DNA of 64,000 bases from Hephaestia caeni (GCF_003550065.1 NZ_QXDC01000005.1:186001-250000); one strand, 5' to 3'; counted from the stretch's first letter, positions 1 through 7,999 are shown. Notes: generated from the letters alone by a model not told the origin. Numbers and translations are program-made.

Positions 1-1296
1 GTCGCACAGGCGACGCCCGACTGCGATGACGGCACCTGCCGCATCCAACTGACCCCGCAGCAGCTCCAGGCCGCTGCCGAGCGGCTCGTCAGCGCGCGCC
101 GGTTCGATGAAGCGGCGCCGCTCGTCGCCGCGCTGCGGCAAGCGCCGGGCTTCGCGATGCAGAGCCGCTTCCTCACCGGCTATATCGCCGCCGAGACGGG
201 GCATCCCGATCAGGCGGCGGCGCAATATCGCGCGATCCTCACCGACGATCCGGGGCAGACGGGGGTGCGGCTCGCGCTCGCCAAGGCGATGCTCGCGCTG
301 CACAAGCCCGGCGCCGCCGACCGCCAGTTCAAGATCGCCGAGCAGGATCAGGACTTGCCGCCCGAGGTGCTGCGCACGATCCGCACGGTGCGCGACACGA
401 TCCGCGCGCAGCGCCCCTGGCAGGTCGACGTCAGCGTCGGCCTCGCGCCCGATACCAACATCAACAATGCCACCAGCCTCGATACGATCAGGGTCAATCT
501 GGGCGATAATTCGATCCCGCTCACGCTCGACGAGCGCGCGCGCGCCAAATCGGGCATCGGCCAGACAGCACAGGTTTCCGCGCGGATGCGTCTTCCCGCC
601 GCCGATCGCCTCTCGATCCTCGCCGATCTCGACGGCAACGGCACCAATTACGGCGGCAAGGATTTCGACGATTACGTCGTCCAACTGGCAGCGGGCGCCG
701 ATTATGCGCTGACCTCAAAGACGCACGCCTCGCTGGAGGCGGTCGGCGCGCACCGCTGGTATGGCGGCGACGCCGTCAGCCGCCAGATCGGCGCCCGCGT
801 CGGCCTCCAGACGACGCTCACCCCCAGCCGCCGCGTCGGCGTGCAACTCGATCTGCGCCGCACCACGGCCCTGTTCGACGCGCGCTACAGCGGCTGGCAG
901 GGCGGCCTCTACGTCACCTACGAACAGGCGGTGTCGCCCACGCTGCTCGTCTCGATGGGGCCGTTCGTGCGCCGCGACTGGCTGAGCGACAACACCTTCT
1001 CCAACATCGAGACAGGCGCCAATGTCGGGATCGGCGGCGCGATGCCGCTCGGGATCAATTTCGGCCTGCGCGCGGGCGCCTCGCGCGCGGTCTATGACGC
1101 GCCGTTCGTCTTCTTCGATGCCGCGCCGCGCCGTGATTGGCGGCTGGTGGCGCGCGCCACGCTCGGCAATCGCAAGATCCGGGTGCTGGGCCTGTCGCCG
1201 CAGATCGGCTTTTCGTGGACGCGGATCGAATCGACGATCGGCTTTTACGACGCCACCCGCAGCCGCTTCGAATTTACGCTGGCGCGGTATTTTTGA
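1..1296 (+). CDS. Slam-like outer-membrane protein (surface lipoprotein assembly modifier, DUF560), 5' end outside window
   Basis: The reading frame is open from base 1, so the first ATG inside the window (157) is internal and the gene begins upstream. The first ~100 visible residues are helical and TPR-like (alternating small/hydrophobic residues, e.g. AAQYRAILTDDPGQTGVRLALAKA). The rest is an array of amphipathic strands ending in ...SRFEFTLARYF; a terminal aromatic Phe is typical of outer-membrane beta barrels. This layout (periplasmic TPR plus C-terminal barrel) is that of the Slam/DUF560 family, which moves surface lipoproteins or haem-binding effectors across the outer membrane. The partner substrate would be expected next door, but upstream sequence is missing, so the substrate is unknown. 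Confidence 0.7.
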   Translation, partial: VAQATPDCDDGTCRIQLTPQQLQAAAERLVSARRFDEAAPLVAALRQAPGFAMQSRFLTGYIAAETGHPDQAAAQYRAILTDDPGQTGVRLALAKAMLALHKPGAADRQFKIAEQDQDLPPEVLRTIRTVRDTIRAQRPWQVDVSVGLAPDTNINNATSLDTIRVNLGDNSIPLTLDERARAKSGIGQTAQVSARMRLPAADRLSILADLDGNGTNYGGKDFDDYVVQLAAGADYALTSKTHASLEAVGAHRWYGGDAVSRQIGARVGLQTTLTPSRRVGVQLDLRRTTALFDARYSGWQGGLYVTYEQAVSPTLLVSMGPFVRRDWLSDNTFSNIETGANVGIGGAMPLGINFGLRAGASRAVYDAPFVFFDAAPRRDWRLVARATLGNRKIRVLGLSPQIGFSWTRIESTIGFYDATRSRFEFTLARYF

Positions 1297-1344
1297 GGTT
1301 TTGAGCGCCTTTTCGGCGCAAGGCGGCCCCGGCCCGATGCTAGA

Positions 1345-1362
1345 CCCCGGCCTTCGCCGGGG
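1345..1362. repeat. GC hairpin downstream of the Slam-like gene
   Basis: Perfect 7-bp stem CCCCGGC / GCCGGGG with a CTTC loop, about 50 bp after the stop codon. There is no T-run, so it is as likely a dispersed sphingomonad-type GC hairpin as a rho-independent terminator. The rest of 1297-1472 shows only a short GT dinucleotide tract near 1370. Confidence 0.5.
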
Positions 1363-1472
1363 AGGATATTGTGTGTGTGTGGCGCACGCGCGGCGATGAC
1401 GCTTGCGGACCAGCGGCCGCGTCGCCATAGGGTAGAGGCATCCCGGGACCGCCAGAATCGTCAGGTAATCGC

Positions 1473-1760
1473 ATGAAGCTCCGCATTGTCGTCACCCTCA
1501 AGAACGGCGTGCTCGACCCGCAGGGCAAGGCCATCCACCACGCGCTGACGGGCCTCGGCTTCACCGGCGTCAACGATGTGCGCGCCGGCCGGCTGATCGA
1601 ACTCGACGTCGCCGACAACACCACCGACGAGGCAATCGACGAGATGTGCCGCAAGTTGCTCGCCAATACGGTGATCGAGAATTACCGGGTGGAACGAGCA
1701 TCGCCAGGAAAAGTGGAAGCCGGTTTTCCGTCCGGCGATGCGAATAAAAAAGGCGCGTAG
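1473..1760 (+). CDS. purS: phosphoribosylformylglycinamidine synthase subunit PurS
   Basis: 95 residues starting [20 protein letters not shown], the characteristic PurS opening (family about 80 residues), followed by the [21 protein letters not shown] segment. PurS is the small scaffold of the three-protein FGAM synthase (PurL-PurQ-PurS) that converts FGAR to FGAM with glutamine as nitrogen donor in purine synthesis. The ~15-residue charged tail after IENYRV is longer than usual. It lies 2 bp before purQ, so the two are almost certainly co-transcribed; purL is not in the window. Confidence 0.95.
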   Translation: MKLRIVVTLKNGVLDPQGKAIHHALTGLGFTGVNDVRAGRLIELDVADNTTDEAIDEMCRKLLANTVIENYRVERASPGKVEAGFPSGDANKKGA

Positions 1761-1762
1761 CC

Positions 1763-2431
1763 ATGAAAACTGCGGTCATCGTCTTTCCCGGCTCGAACTG
1801 CGATCGCGACATCGCGGTCGCGCTCGAAAGCGTCACCGGCACCAAACCCGCGATGGTCTGGCACGGCGACACCGAATTGCCCTCGGGCGTCGGCCTGATC
1901 GCGCTGCCCGGCGGCTTCTCCTACGGCGATTATCTGCGCTGCGGCGCGATCGCGGCGCGATCGCCGATCGTTCGCGCGGTGGTCGCGGCGGCCGAACGCG
2001 GCACCCCCGTGCTCGGCATCTGCAACGGCTTCCAGGTGCTCACCGAAACCGGGCAGCTTCCCGGCGCGCTGATGCGCAACCAGCGGCTCGATTTCGTCTG
2101 CCGCGATGCCCCGCTCACGGTCGAGAACGCGCAAAGCGCCTTCACGTCGCGCTACGAAGCGGGGGAGACGATCACGATCCCCGTCGCGCATCACGACGGC
2201 AATTATTTCGCCGATGCCGATACGCTCGACCGGCTCGAAGGCGAAGGCCGCGTCGCCTTTCGCTATGCCGCCGACATCAACGGCTCGGCGCGCAACATCG
2301 CCGGCGTGCTCAACGCGGCCGGCAATGTCCTCGGCATGATGCCGCACCCCGAACGCCGGATCGAGCCCGCCCACGGCGGCACCGACGGCCGTCGCCTGTT
2401 CGAAGGGCTGCTTGAGACAGTCGGCGCCTGA
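1763..2431 (+). CDS. purQ: phosphoribosylformylglycinamidine synthase subunit PurQ (glutaminase)
   Basis: 222 residues of a class I glutamine amidotransferase. Visible are FPGSNCDRD near the start, [15 protein letters not shown], the nucleophile elbow GICNGFQ (catalytic Cys) and the HPERR segment near the C terminus carrying the catalytic His-Glu pair. It releases ammonia from glutamine for PurL within the PurLQS complex. It follows purS with a 2-bp gap. Length and motifs are normal for the alphaproteobacterial three-subunit type. Confidence 0.96.
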   Translation: MKTAVIVFPGSNCDRDIAVALESVTGTKPAMVWHGDTELPSGVGLIALPGGFSYGDYLRCGAIAARSPIVRAVVAAAERGTPVLGICNGFQVLTETGQLPGALMRNQRLDFVCRDAPLTVENAQSAFTSRYEAGETITIPVAHHDGNYFADADTLDRLEGEGRVAFRYAADINGSARNIAGVLNAAGNVLGMMPHPERRIEPAHGGTDGRRLFEGLLETVGA

Positions 2432-2475
2432 CGCGGCTGTCCTACAGGCGGGTAATTTGCTACGTGAACTCTGAA

Positions 2476-2603
2476 CCGTTCGCCCTGAGCTTGTCGAAGC
2501 CTGTCCTGAGCGCCTGCCTTGGCAGGCAGTCGAAGGGGGCCGCTCTTCTTCTTTCGACCGGCCAAAGAATAGAACGGTGCTTCGACAAGCTCAGCACGAA
2601 CGG
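2476..2603. repeat. REP-like inverted repeat of sphingomonad type
   Basis: Two 25-bp arms (2476-2500 and 2579-2603) are inverted copies matching at 23 of 25 positions, built on CTGAGCTTGTCGAAG. Nested between them is a smaller hairpin (CCTGCC TT GGCAGG, about 2513-2526). This core is a common dispersed intergenic repeat in Sphingomonas-like genomes (established knowledge, from memory). It fills most of the 355-bp gap 2432-2786 after purQ; a short open frame at 2464-2706 is just this repeat read through. Confidence 0.75.
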
Positions 2604-2726
2604 GATGGAGAGCGATCTCGATCCTAGCGAGCATCGTCGTAATGGTATGATTTCATTTTTAATTTTTCGATTCCTGGCCCCGAATGAGGAAGCCGTTTTG
2701 GCCTAACCTTCGCCTAACCTTCCGGG

Positions 2727-2748
2727 TTGGGGAGCGGGCCGGTGCCGC
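2727..2748. repeat. single-arm copy of the 3602-3681 palindrome sequence
   Basis: Bases 2729-2748 (GGGGAGCGGGCCGGTGCCGC) are identical to 3663-3682, part of the right arm of the long palindrome on the other side of the transporter gene. The transporter is thus flanked on both sides by the same repeat unit. Confidence 0.7.
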
Positions 2749-2786
2749 CTCTGCAATCGCTCTCCCGCGATTTCTCAAACACACTC

Positions 2787-3515
2787 TCACACCCGCGCGC
2801 GGAACGGCGTGAAATCGGTGCCGCGATCGTACACATCGATCCCCTCGCGCCGCTTGAGCCAGCCGACCACCAGATAGGTCACCGGCGTCAGCACCACTTC
2901 CCAGCCCACCTTGAGCAGCCATTGGGTAACGATCAGCGTCACCACCAGCCCGGGCGTGAAGCCGACCGCGCCGAGGAAAGCGGCGGGGTAGAAGATCAGG
3001 CTGTCGACCCCCTCGCCCGCGATCGTCGAGCCGATCGTGCGCATCCACAGATGCTTGCCCGCGCTCCAGATCTTCATCCGCGCGAGCACATAGGAATTGA
3101 CGAACTCGCCCGCCCAGAAGGCGAGCACCGAGGCGAACACGATCCGCGGCACCTGCCCGAAGATGATCTCGTACGCGCCCTGATTACCCCAACTCGGCGC
3201 CGCGGGTAGCTTGACCACCACCCACGACATCAGCGCCATGAACAGCACCGCGACGAACCCCGCCCAGATCACCCGCCGCGCCCGCGCATAGCCGTACACC
3301 TCGGTCAGCACGTCGCCGATGACGTAGGAAATGGGGAAGAACAGGATGCCCGCGCCGAACGGCCGATCCCCTAGCCACGGCAGGCTCACCACCGCCACCT
3401 TGCCCGCGCCGAGCACGTTGGAAAGCAGAAGGATCGCGACGAACGCCGCCATCACGTAATCGTAATAACGCAGGTGCGCGGCCGTGATCGCCCCCGCCTC
3501 GACCGCTTTCGGCAT
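2787..3515 (-). CDS. yhhQ: queuosine precursor transporter (YhhQ/COG1738 family)
   Basis: 242 residues, six or so hydrophobic segments, with family features such as YYDYVMAAFVAILLLSNVLG at the N terminus, FFPISYVIGDVLTEVYGY and the GVDSLIFYPAAFLG helix. The family imports queuosine precursors (preQ0/preQ1) for tRNA modification. I start at 3515 (MPKAVEAG) because AAGGGG sits just upstream; an ATG at 3533 and an open frame to 3569 are alternatives. It is host DNA, converging on the purSQ side and flanked by two copies of a GC-rich repeat. Confidence 0.9.
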   Translation of the reverse strand: MPKAVEAGAITAAHLRYYDYVMAAFVAILLLSNVLGAGKVAVVSLPWLGDRPFGAGILFFPISYVIGDVLTEVYGYARARRVIWAGFVAVLFMALMSWVVVKLPAAPSWGNQGAYEIIFGQVPRIVFASVLAFWAGEFVNSYVLARMKIWSAGKHLWMRTIGSTIAGEGVDSLIFYPAAFLGAVGFTPGLVVTLIVTQWLLKVGWEVVLTPVTYLVVGWLKRREGIDVYDRGTDFTPFRARV

Positions 3516-3601
3516 GTCGTCCCCTTCGATCATGCGCGGCTGTATGATCCCGGTTTCACCCCGGCGCAATCCGCGCTAGGACTCTTCGAGCTTCGCTGGA
3601 A

Positions 3602-3681
3602 CGGCACCGGCCCGCTCCCCCACCCGGCCACCCATTAGGATACACTGTTGGGTGGCCGGGTGGGGGAGCGGGCCGGTGCCG
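3602..3681. repeat. perfect 33-bp palindrome with 14-nt loop before tRNA-Arg
   Basis: Arms 3602-3634 and 3649-3681 are exact reverse complements over 33 bp, separated by a 14-nt AT-richer loop (TTAGGATACACTGT). It sits between the divergently oriented transporter gene and tRNA-Arg, ending 17 bp before the tRNA. It may be a bidirectional terminator or a REP/MITE-like element; the partial copy at 2727 favours a dispersed element. Confidence 0.8.
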
Positions 3682-3698
3682 CAACCGACGAACAACGC

Positions 3699-3775
3699 GC
3701 GCCCGTAGCTCAGTTGGATAGAGCACGAGCCTTCTAAGCTTGTGGCCGCTGGTTCGAATCCAGCCGGGCGCGCCA
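3699..3775 (+). tRNA. tRNA-Arg (anticodon UCU)
   Basis: 77-nt cloverleaf with acceptor GCGCCCG / CGGGCGC, discriminator G and encoded CCA at 3773-3775; anticodon loop CTTCTAA at 3731-3737 with anticodon TCT at 3733-3735 on stem CGAGC/GCTTG; T-arm GGTTCGAATCC. Its 3' end faces the mobile element and is the left attachment site. The antisense strand of its 3' half also encodes the C terminus and stop codon (3734-3736) of the adjacent integrase. Confidence 0.98.
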
Positions 3776-5428
3776 CTTCGGTATAAAACTGCGAACGCCA
3801 ACAGCCGCCGATTCTACGCTAGCAGCAGCGACAAGTGTCCGTAGCAGTTCAGTTTTCGAGCCCATGATGCGAATCTCGCTCGGGTCGACGACCTCGACCC
3901 GCTGGGCAAGCGCGCGTAAATGGTCCCGCCGATAAGTTCCATCTTCGTTCCGCAGCTTGCGTCGAGCTGCGAGCGCGAACCGCCGCAAACTGTCCGGCGT
4001 GATCGCGGGCCCGAGTCGCTCCACCGCGGACGTTGCGCGCTCCGCGTCAGCCTGCGCCTGATCGCGCACCGCGGTGAGTTCTGCGATGCGATCTTTCAGC
4101 GACGGGTCGGCCATATCGACCACGCCGTTCTCGATCGCTTCATAGAGACGTTTCAACTTCGCCTCGGCTTCGGCGGCGCGCTTTCGCAGCTCCGCGATGT
4201 GTCCGCGACGGCGTTCATTCCATTCTTCACGTCGCTCAAGCAACTGATCCATCATCGTCGTCAAACGCGCCGGATCGAGCAGCCGCCACTCCAGGTGATT
4301 GACCACAGCGCGGTCGAGCTTGTCCATCGGCACCGTCAGACCGCGACAACCACGCTCGCCCTGCCGCGCCTTCGTCGAGCAGGTGTAGTAGCGATACATG
4401 CCGCCTGCGCTGCCCTTGCCGGTCCGTAGCGTCATCGCACCGCCACAGAATGCGCAGAAGCAAATCCCGGTCAGTAAAGTCGGACCGCTCACAGCGCGCG
4501 GCGGCATCCATTGCGGGCTGCGCGCCTTCAACGCCGCCTGGACGGCCTCGAACTCCGCTTCGGTGATGATCGGCGGAACATCCATGACCGCGTGCTCGGC
4601 CTCGGGTTTTGCCGTGCGCGTCTTGTGGTCGCGCGTGTTGAACCGATGCTGCCCGATATATGTGGTGCGCGTGAGTATCTGATGCACCGAGGCGATGCCC
4701 CAGCGGCCGCCGTCGCGGGTGCGAACGTCGCGCTCATTGAGATAGGTGGTGATCGACTTGATACCCATCGGACCGCGGTCGCCGCCACCATTGAGCGCCA
4801 GCCTGTAGATCAGGCGCACCGTGTCGGCGTGGATCGGATCGATCTCCAGCTTCTTTTTGATCTTCGCTCCGCGTTGTTCGGCGGCCACGATGCGGTAACC
4901 GATCGGCGGCAGCGCGCCATTCCAGTAGCCCTGACGCGCATTCTCCTTCATGGCGCGCAGGGTGTGCTTGGCGTTCTCCTTCGACTGGTATTCGTCGAAC
5001 AGCGTCATGATCTGACGCATCATCACGCTCATCGGGTCGTCGCCGAGATCCTGAGTGATGGAGATCAACCGCACGCCATTCTTGGCCAGCTTGCGAACAT
5101 AGAATTCGAACTGGAACTGATCGCGGAAGAAGCGCGAGAAGGAATGCACGACGATGACGGTGAAGGTTGGCGGCTTCACGAGCGCAGCGTCGATCATCGT
5201 CTGAAACGCTGGCCGGCGATCATCAGTAGCGGTATTGCCTGGTTCAACGAATTCAGCCGCGACGTCCCAGCCCTTGGCGACGCAATAGGCCGTATTCTGC
5301 CGGCGCTGATCTGGGATCGAGAGATCGCTCTCCGCCTGGCGTCCCGTCGAGACGCGCAAATAGAGCGCCGCCTTGGCAATCGCAGGCCCAGCCGTCACGT
5401 CAGGCGATGCGGGTGCTGCGTCGGTCAT
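3734..5428 (-). CDS. large serine integrase of the ICE
   Basis: 564 residues. N-terminal resolvase domain with catalytic Ser27 in ALYLRVSTGRQ and SFSRFFRDQFQFEFYV; then a recombinase domain (PPIGYRIV ... ITEAEFEAVQAAL, about 180-310); a zinc ribbon with CFCAFCGG and later CSTKARQGERGC (about 320-370); and a coiled coil at about 395-470. This is the large serine recombinase layout. The last 13 residues, WRARLDSNQRPQA, and the TAG stop are encoded by the antisense of tRNA-Arg, i.e. by host DNA. In an excised circle the frame would instead continue into WRPSVDETDNYVSAGAL from the right-end repeat. The start overlaps the GNAT gene stop (ATGA), so it is translationally coupled to the toxin-antitoxin pair. 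Confidence 0.95.
   Translation of the reverse strand: MTDAAPASPDVTAGPAIAKAALYLRVSTGRQAESDLSIPDQRRQNTAYCVAKGWDVAAEFVEPGNTATDDRRPAFQTMIDAALVKPPTFTVIVVHSFSRFFRDQFQFEFYVRKLAKNGVRLISITQDLGDDPMSVMMRQIMTLFDEYQSKENAKHTLRAMKENARQGYWNGALPPIGYRIVAAEQRGAKIKKKLEIDPIHADTVRLIYRLALNGGGDRGPMGIKSITTYLNERDVRTRDGGRWGIASVHQILTRTTYIGQHRFNTRDHKTRTAKPEAEHAVMDVPPIITEAEFEAVQAALKARSPQWMPPRAVSGPTLLTGICFCAFCGGAMTLRTGKGSAGGMYRYYTCSTKARQGERGCRGLTVPMDKLDRAVVNHLEWRLLDPARLTTMMDQLLERREEWNERRRGHIAELRKRAAEAEAKLKRLYEAIENGVVDMADPSLKDRIAELTAVRDQAQADAERATSAVERLGPAITPDSLRRFALAARRKLRNEDGTYRRDHLRALAQRVEVVDPSEIRIMGSKTELLRTLVAAASVESAAVGVRSFIPKWRARLDSNQRPQA
3770..3775. other. attL core of the ICE (GCGCCA at the tRNA-Arg 3' end)
   Basis: The six bases GCGCCA closing the tRNA recur at 50059-50064 at the right end, just before host DNA; the inner copy at 44410-44414 keeps CGCCA. 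Upstream of 3776 the sequence is tRNA, downstream it is integrase coding sequence. The exact crossover dinucleotide cannot be fixed from one sequence. Confidence 0.65.
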
Positions 5429-5946
5429 GGCTCCACCAATCGCTGGATTGCGTGCATCGGTAGGACCAGCCGGAGGGAGTCCGGCAGCCGCACGAAGCCG
5501 TTTCCCTCATAGAAGGCGGCGGCGCGCTCACTGATAGCATCCACCACCAGCATCGAGGAACCGACTGTGGCCGCGCTCGCATAGGCGCGCCGCACGGCGT
5601 CGGCGAGAAGCATCGCACCCAGGCGTTCGCCCTGCCGCGATTCGGAGACCGCCAGCCGTCCGACCAGCGTGGCGCTGACCAGTGGATAGCGCGGGATGTG
5701 CTTGCGGGTGGCGGCCGGCACGTCGCCCTGCGCCACGCTGGTCGCGCATAGCGTATAATAGCCCAGCACGACGTCCGGCTTGTCAGGCTCGACCAGAATG
5801 AAGACCCCATTCGCCTTGCGCCGCACATCCTGGCTTGCCTGCGTCCGGAGATAACGGTCGAGGCTGTCGACGCCGCAGGCAAAGCCGTCCCGCTCGTGAT
5901 GCGACGCGAGCGCCTCGATCTTCAAATCTGGCCGAGACGCCGCCAT
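5425..5946 (-). CDS. GNAT acetyltransferase toxin (TacT-like)
   Basis: 173 residues. GNAT fold signatures: ...VVLGYYTLCATSV (beta4), GRLAVSESRQGERLGAMLLADAVRRA (acetyl-CoA loop RQGERLG) and ERAAAFYEGNGFVRLP near the end. Together with the DUF1778 gene 2 bp upstream this is a type II toxin-antitoxin pair of the TacAT/AtaRT class, whose toxins acetylate charged aminoacyl-tRNAs (family knowledge). It overlaps the integrase start by 4 bp. Likely role: stabilising the ICE; a link to integrase expression is inferred from the overlap. Confidence 0.88.
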   Translation of the reverse strand: MAASRPDLKIEALASHHERDGFACGVDSLDRYLRTQASQDVRRKANGVFILVEPDKPDVVLGYYTLCATSVAQGDVPAATRKHIPRYPLVSATLVGRLAVSESRQGERLGAMLLADAVRRAYASAATVGSSMLVVDAISERAAAFYEGNGFVRLPDSLRLVLPMHAIQRLVEP

Positions 5947-5948
5947 GT

Positions 5949-6272
5949 TCAGGAAGCGACCCGGCGCTTGTGCTCGGCCAGGGCGCGGACCAGCCGCTCG
6001 CTCGGCTCAGGCGGATTGACCAGCGCGTCGAAGAATGCCGCGCGGTCGTGATCGGACAACACCAACGTCTCATGCTCGGCGATCGTCCGGCGTGCGGTGT
6101 CGGTGAGCGCAGTCACGCAAAAGTCGCTGACCTTGCGCCGCGAGAGGTGGGCGGCCCGCTCGATAAGATCCTTCGTTTCTTCATCCAGCCGGAATCCGAG
6201 GCGTTCGACGCGGTTGGGCGTTTCCCGTTCGATCTTGGGCTGTTTGCGCGGCATTGGGGTCACTCCTGACAT
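5949..6272 (-). CDS. DUF1778 antitoxin (TacA-like)
   Basis: 107 residues with an N-terminal ribbon-helix-helix (RLGFRLDEETKDLIERAAHLSRRKVSDFCVTAL) and a C-terminal toxin-binding tail ending LVRALAEHKRRVAS. DUF1778 proteins bind DNA as dimers, neutralise the GNAT toxin and repress their own operon. First gene of a three-gene minus-strand operon antitoxin-toxin-integrase, so its autoregulation may also set integrase transcription. Confidence 0.88.
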   Translation of the reverse strand: MSGVTPMPRKQPKIERETPNRVERLGFRLDEETKDLIERAAHLSRRKVSDFCVTALTDTARRTIAEHETLVLSDHDRAAFFDALVNPPEPSERLVRALAEHKRRVAS

Positions 6273-6333
6273 GGTCTACGTTTCCTCAACAATGTACGTC
6301 ATATAGACGAACAAATCAACTTCCAAATTCCCA

Positions 6334-6573
6334 TCAGGCTCGCGGCCCGAAAAGCTCGTCCAGCTCTTGGGCGAAATGGCTTTCCATGACCCTCAACTCG
6401 GCGTCCGTGATCGGCACGATCTCGGGCCAGTCGTCAGTCACCGTGATCGCCCCCTCTAAGCGCAGGGGCGACCGCCCCGCGCGCGGCGCTGGCGGACGCG
6501 CATAGTCATACAGGTCTTCAGACTCGCCGGACCATTCAGGCAGGACCCGGCGTACACGTCGCTTCTGGGCCAT
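6334..6573 (-). CDS. hypothetical acidic small protein
   Basis: 79 residues, basic at the N terminus (MAQKRRVRRV) and acidic afterwards, ending ESHFAQELDELFGPRA. I do not recognise the family. It lies 61 bp upstream of the antitoxin on the same strand and could be the first gene of that operon or separate; the A/T-richer gap 6273-6333 more likely holds the antitoxin promoter. Confidence 0.5.
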   Translation of the reverse strand: MAQKRRVRRVLPEWSGESEDLYDYARPPAPRAGRSPLRLEGAITVTDDWPEIVPITDAELRVMESHFAQELDELFGPRA

Positions 6574-6719
6574 GCCTCACTGGAGCGACGCGCGGCGCCT
6601 GACGCAATCAAAAGGAGGAGGCGTCGTGCTGTGGCGTAGCAAAACAGGCGGCCGGCGGTTTTCCGTCTGCTCGGCACCGCCCTGTGTGCAAGACGGCTTC
6701 CTTTGGCCGTGATAATAGT

Positions 6720-6736
6720 ATAGGGGAGTACCCTAT
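6720..6736. promoter_or_regulatory. candidate operator of the RcnR/DmeR-type repressor
   Basis: Inverted repeat ATAGGG (6720-6725) - GAGTA - CCCTAT (6731-6736). Its right arm overlaps the ATG of the repressor gene (6735). RcnR/CsoR-family proteins bind G/C-tract sites flanked by A/T inverted repeats, so autorepression by blocking initiation is plausible (inference). Confidence 0.5.
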
Positions 6737-7010
6737 GGTACACACCATATCCAACAAAGACCAGCTCATCGCACGCGTCCGCCGCATCGCAGGCCAGATG
6801 GCCGCGATCGAGAAGGCGATCACCGAGGAGGTCGGGTGCTCTGCGGTCCTGCACCAGGTCGCCGGCGCCCGCGGCGCGATCAATGGGCTCATGGACGAGT
6901 TGGTCGAAGACCATGTGCGCGAGCACGTCGCCCACCCGGACCTCAGCGATGCCGCGCGCGCGACGGGCGCCGAGGAACTGATCGCGGTCGTGCGCCGCTA
7001 CATCAAATAG
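6735..7010 (+). CDS. Ni/Co-sensing transcriptional repressor (RcnR/DmeR, CsoR family)
   Basis: 91 residues. The all-helical CsoR/RcnR/FrmR fold carries His3, Cys35, His60 and His64, exactly the Ni/Co ligand set of Escherichia coli RcnR, which separates it from the copper (CsoR) and formaldehyde (FrmR) sensors. I start at 6735 (MVHTISNKD) because His3 falls in place; the open frame reaches 6684. The dmeF pump gene follows 11 bp downstream, so this is a dmeRF pair: metal binding should release DNA and induce efflux. It is ICE cargo. Confidence 0.88.
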   Translation: MVHTISNKDQLIARVRRIAGQMAAIEKAITEEVGCSAVLHQVAGARGAINGLMDELVEDHVREHVAHPDLSDAARATGAEELIAVVRRYIK

Positions 7011-7021
7011 GGACAGATGAG

Positions 7022-7948
7022 ATGACAACCGAGCGGGACATCGGAGCCCTAAACCACGACCACATGTTCCTGGGCGAGGGCCACGACGACAACGCCCGGC
7101 GCACGCTCTGGGTGGTCGCGCTGACGACCGTGATGATGGTCGGCGAGATCGTCGCCGGCTCCATCTTCAACTCGATGGCGCTGCTCGCGGATGGTTTCCA
7201 CATGGCGACGCACGCCGGTGCGCTCGCGATCGCGGCCGGCGCCTATGCTTTTGCCAAGCGCAACGCCACCAACCGCCGCTTCAGCTTCGGCACTGGCAAG
7301 GTAGGAGATCTTGCCGGCTTCGCCTCAGCGCTGATCCTCGGGGTCGTGGCTGTCGGAATCGCCTTCGAATCTGTAGGCCGCCTCCTAGAACCGCGCCCGG
7401 TGGCCTTCTCGCAAGCGACGGTCGTGGCGGTGATCGGACTCGTGGTCAATATCGCCAGCGCGCTACTCCTCAGCGGCGGGCACCATCATGGCCACCAACA
7501 CGATGACCATGGCGATCATCATCACGGACACGCGGCCCGCCATAACGACAACAATCTGCGATCTGCCTTCGTCCATGTCCTGGCCGACGCGCTCACTTCG
7601 GTGCTGGCGATTGTTGCGCTGCTCGCCGGCAGCTACCTCGGCTGGATCTGGCTCGACCCGGTGATGGGCATTGTGGGCGCGACCGTAATCGCGGTGTGGT
7701 CCTGGACTCTGATGCGGGATACCGCCGGCGTGCTGCTCGACACGTCCGACACCCATTTGGAAACCGAGGTCCGCGAGCACGTCGAAGGCAAGGGTGACAC
7801 GCGCATCACCGACCTCCACATCTGGCGCGTCGGGCCGGGGGCGCATGCGGCAATCGTCAGCGTGACCGGCTGTGTGGATGGAGACACAGTGCGCTCGCGG
7901 TTGGCCCCGGTGCACGAGCTGGCGCACGTCACTGTCGAGACGCGCTAG
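7022..7948 (+). CDS. dmeF: cation diffusion facilitator DmeF (Co/Ni efflux)
   Basis: 308 residues with six predicted membrane helices. CDF metal-site motifs ADGFHMATH (helix 2) and HVLADALTS (helix 5) are present; between helices 4 and 5 is a His-rich loop (HHHGHQHDDHGDHHHGHAARH), and a cytoplasmic domain with DLHIWRVGPG follows. It exports divalent cations by proton antiport. The N-terminal HDHMFLGEGHD is typical of DmeF. I start at 7022, not at the upstream open frame at 6836, because this ATG follows the repressor stop by 11 bp and begins MTTERDIGAL. Confidence 0.92.
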   Translation: MTTERDIGALNHDHMFLGEGHDDNARRTLWVVALTTVMMVGEIVAGSIFNSMALLADGFHMATHAGALAIAAGAYAFAKRNATNRRFSFGTGKVGDLAGFASALILGVVAVGIAFESVGRLLEPRPVAFSQATVVAVIGLVVNIASALLLSGGHHHGHQHDDHGDHHHGHAARHNDNNLRSAFVHVLADALTSVLAIVALLAGSYLGWIWLDPVMGIVGATVIAVWSWTLMRDTAGVLLDTSDTHLETEVREHVEGKGDTRITDLHIWRVGPGAHAAIVSVTGCVDGDTVRSRLAPVHELAHVTVETR

Positions 7949-7999
7949 GCCGAGGGGGGCGGCGAGTTGTGGTTTCGCTTCTGGCGTCTAGTGGCCTTT

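Noticed and set aside
2464-2706. 80-codon frame after purQ
   Set aside because: Translation of a dispersed inverted repeat.
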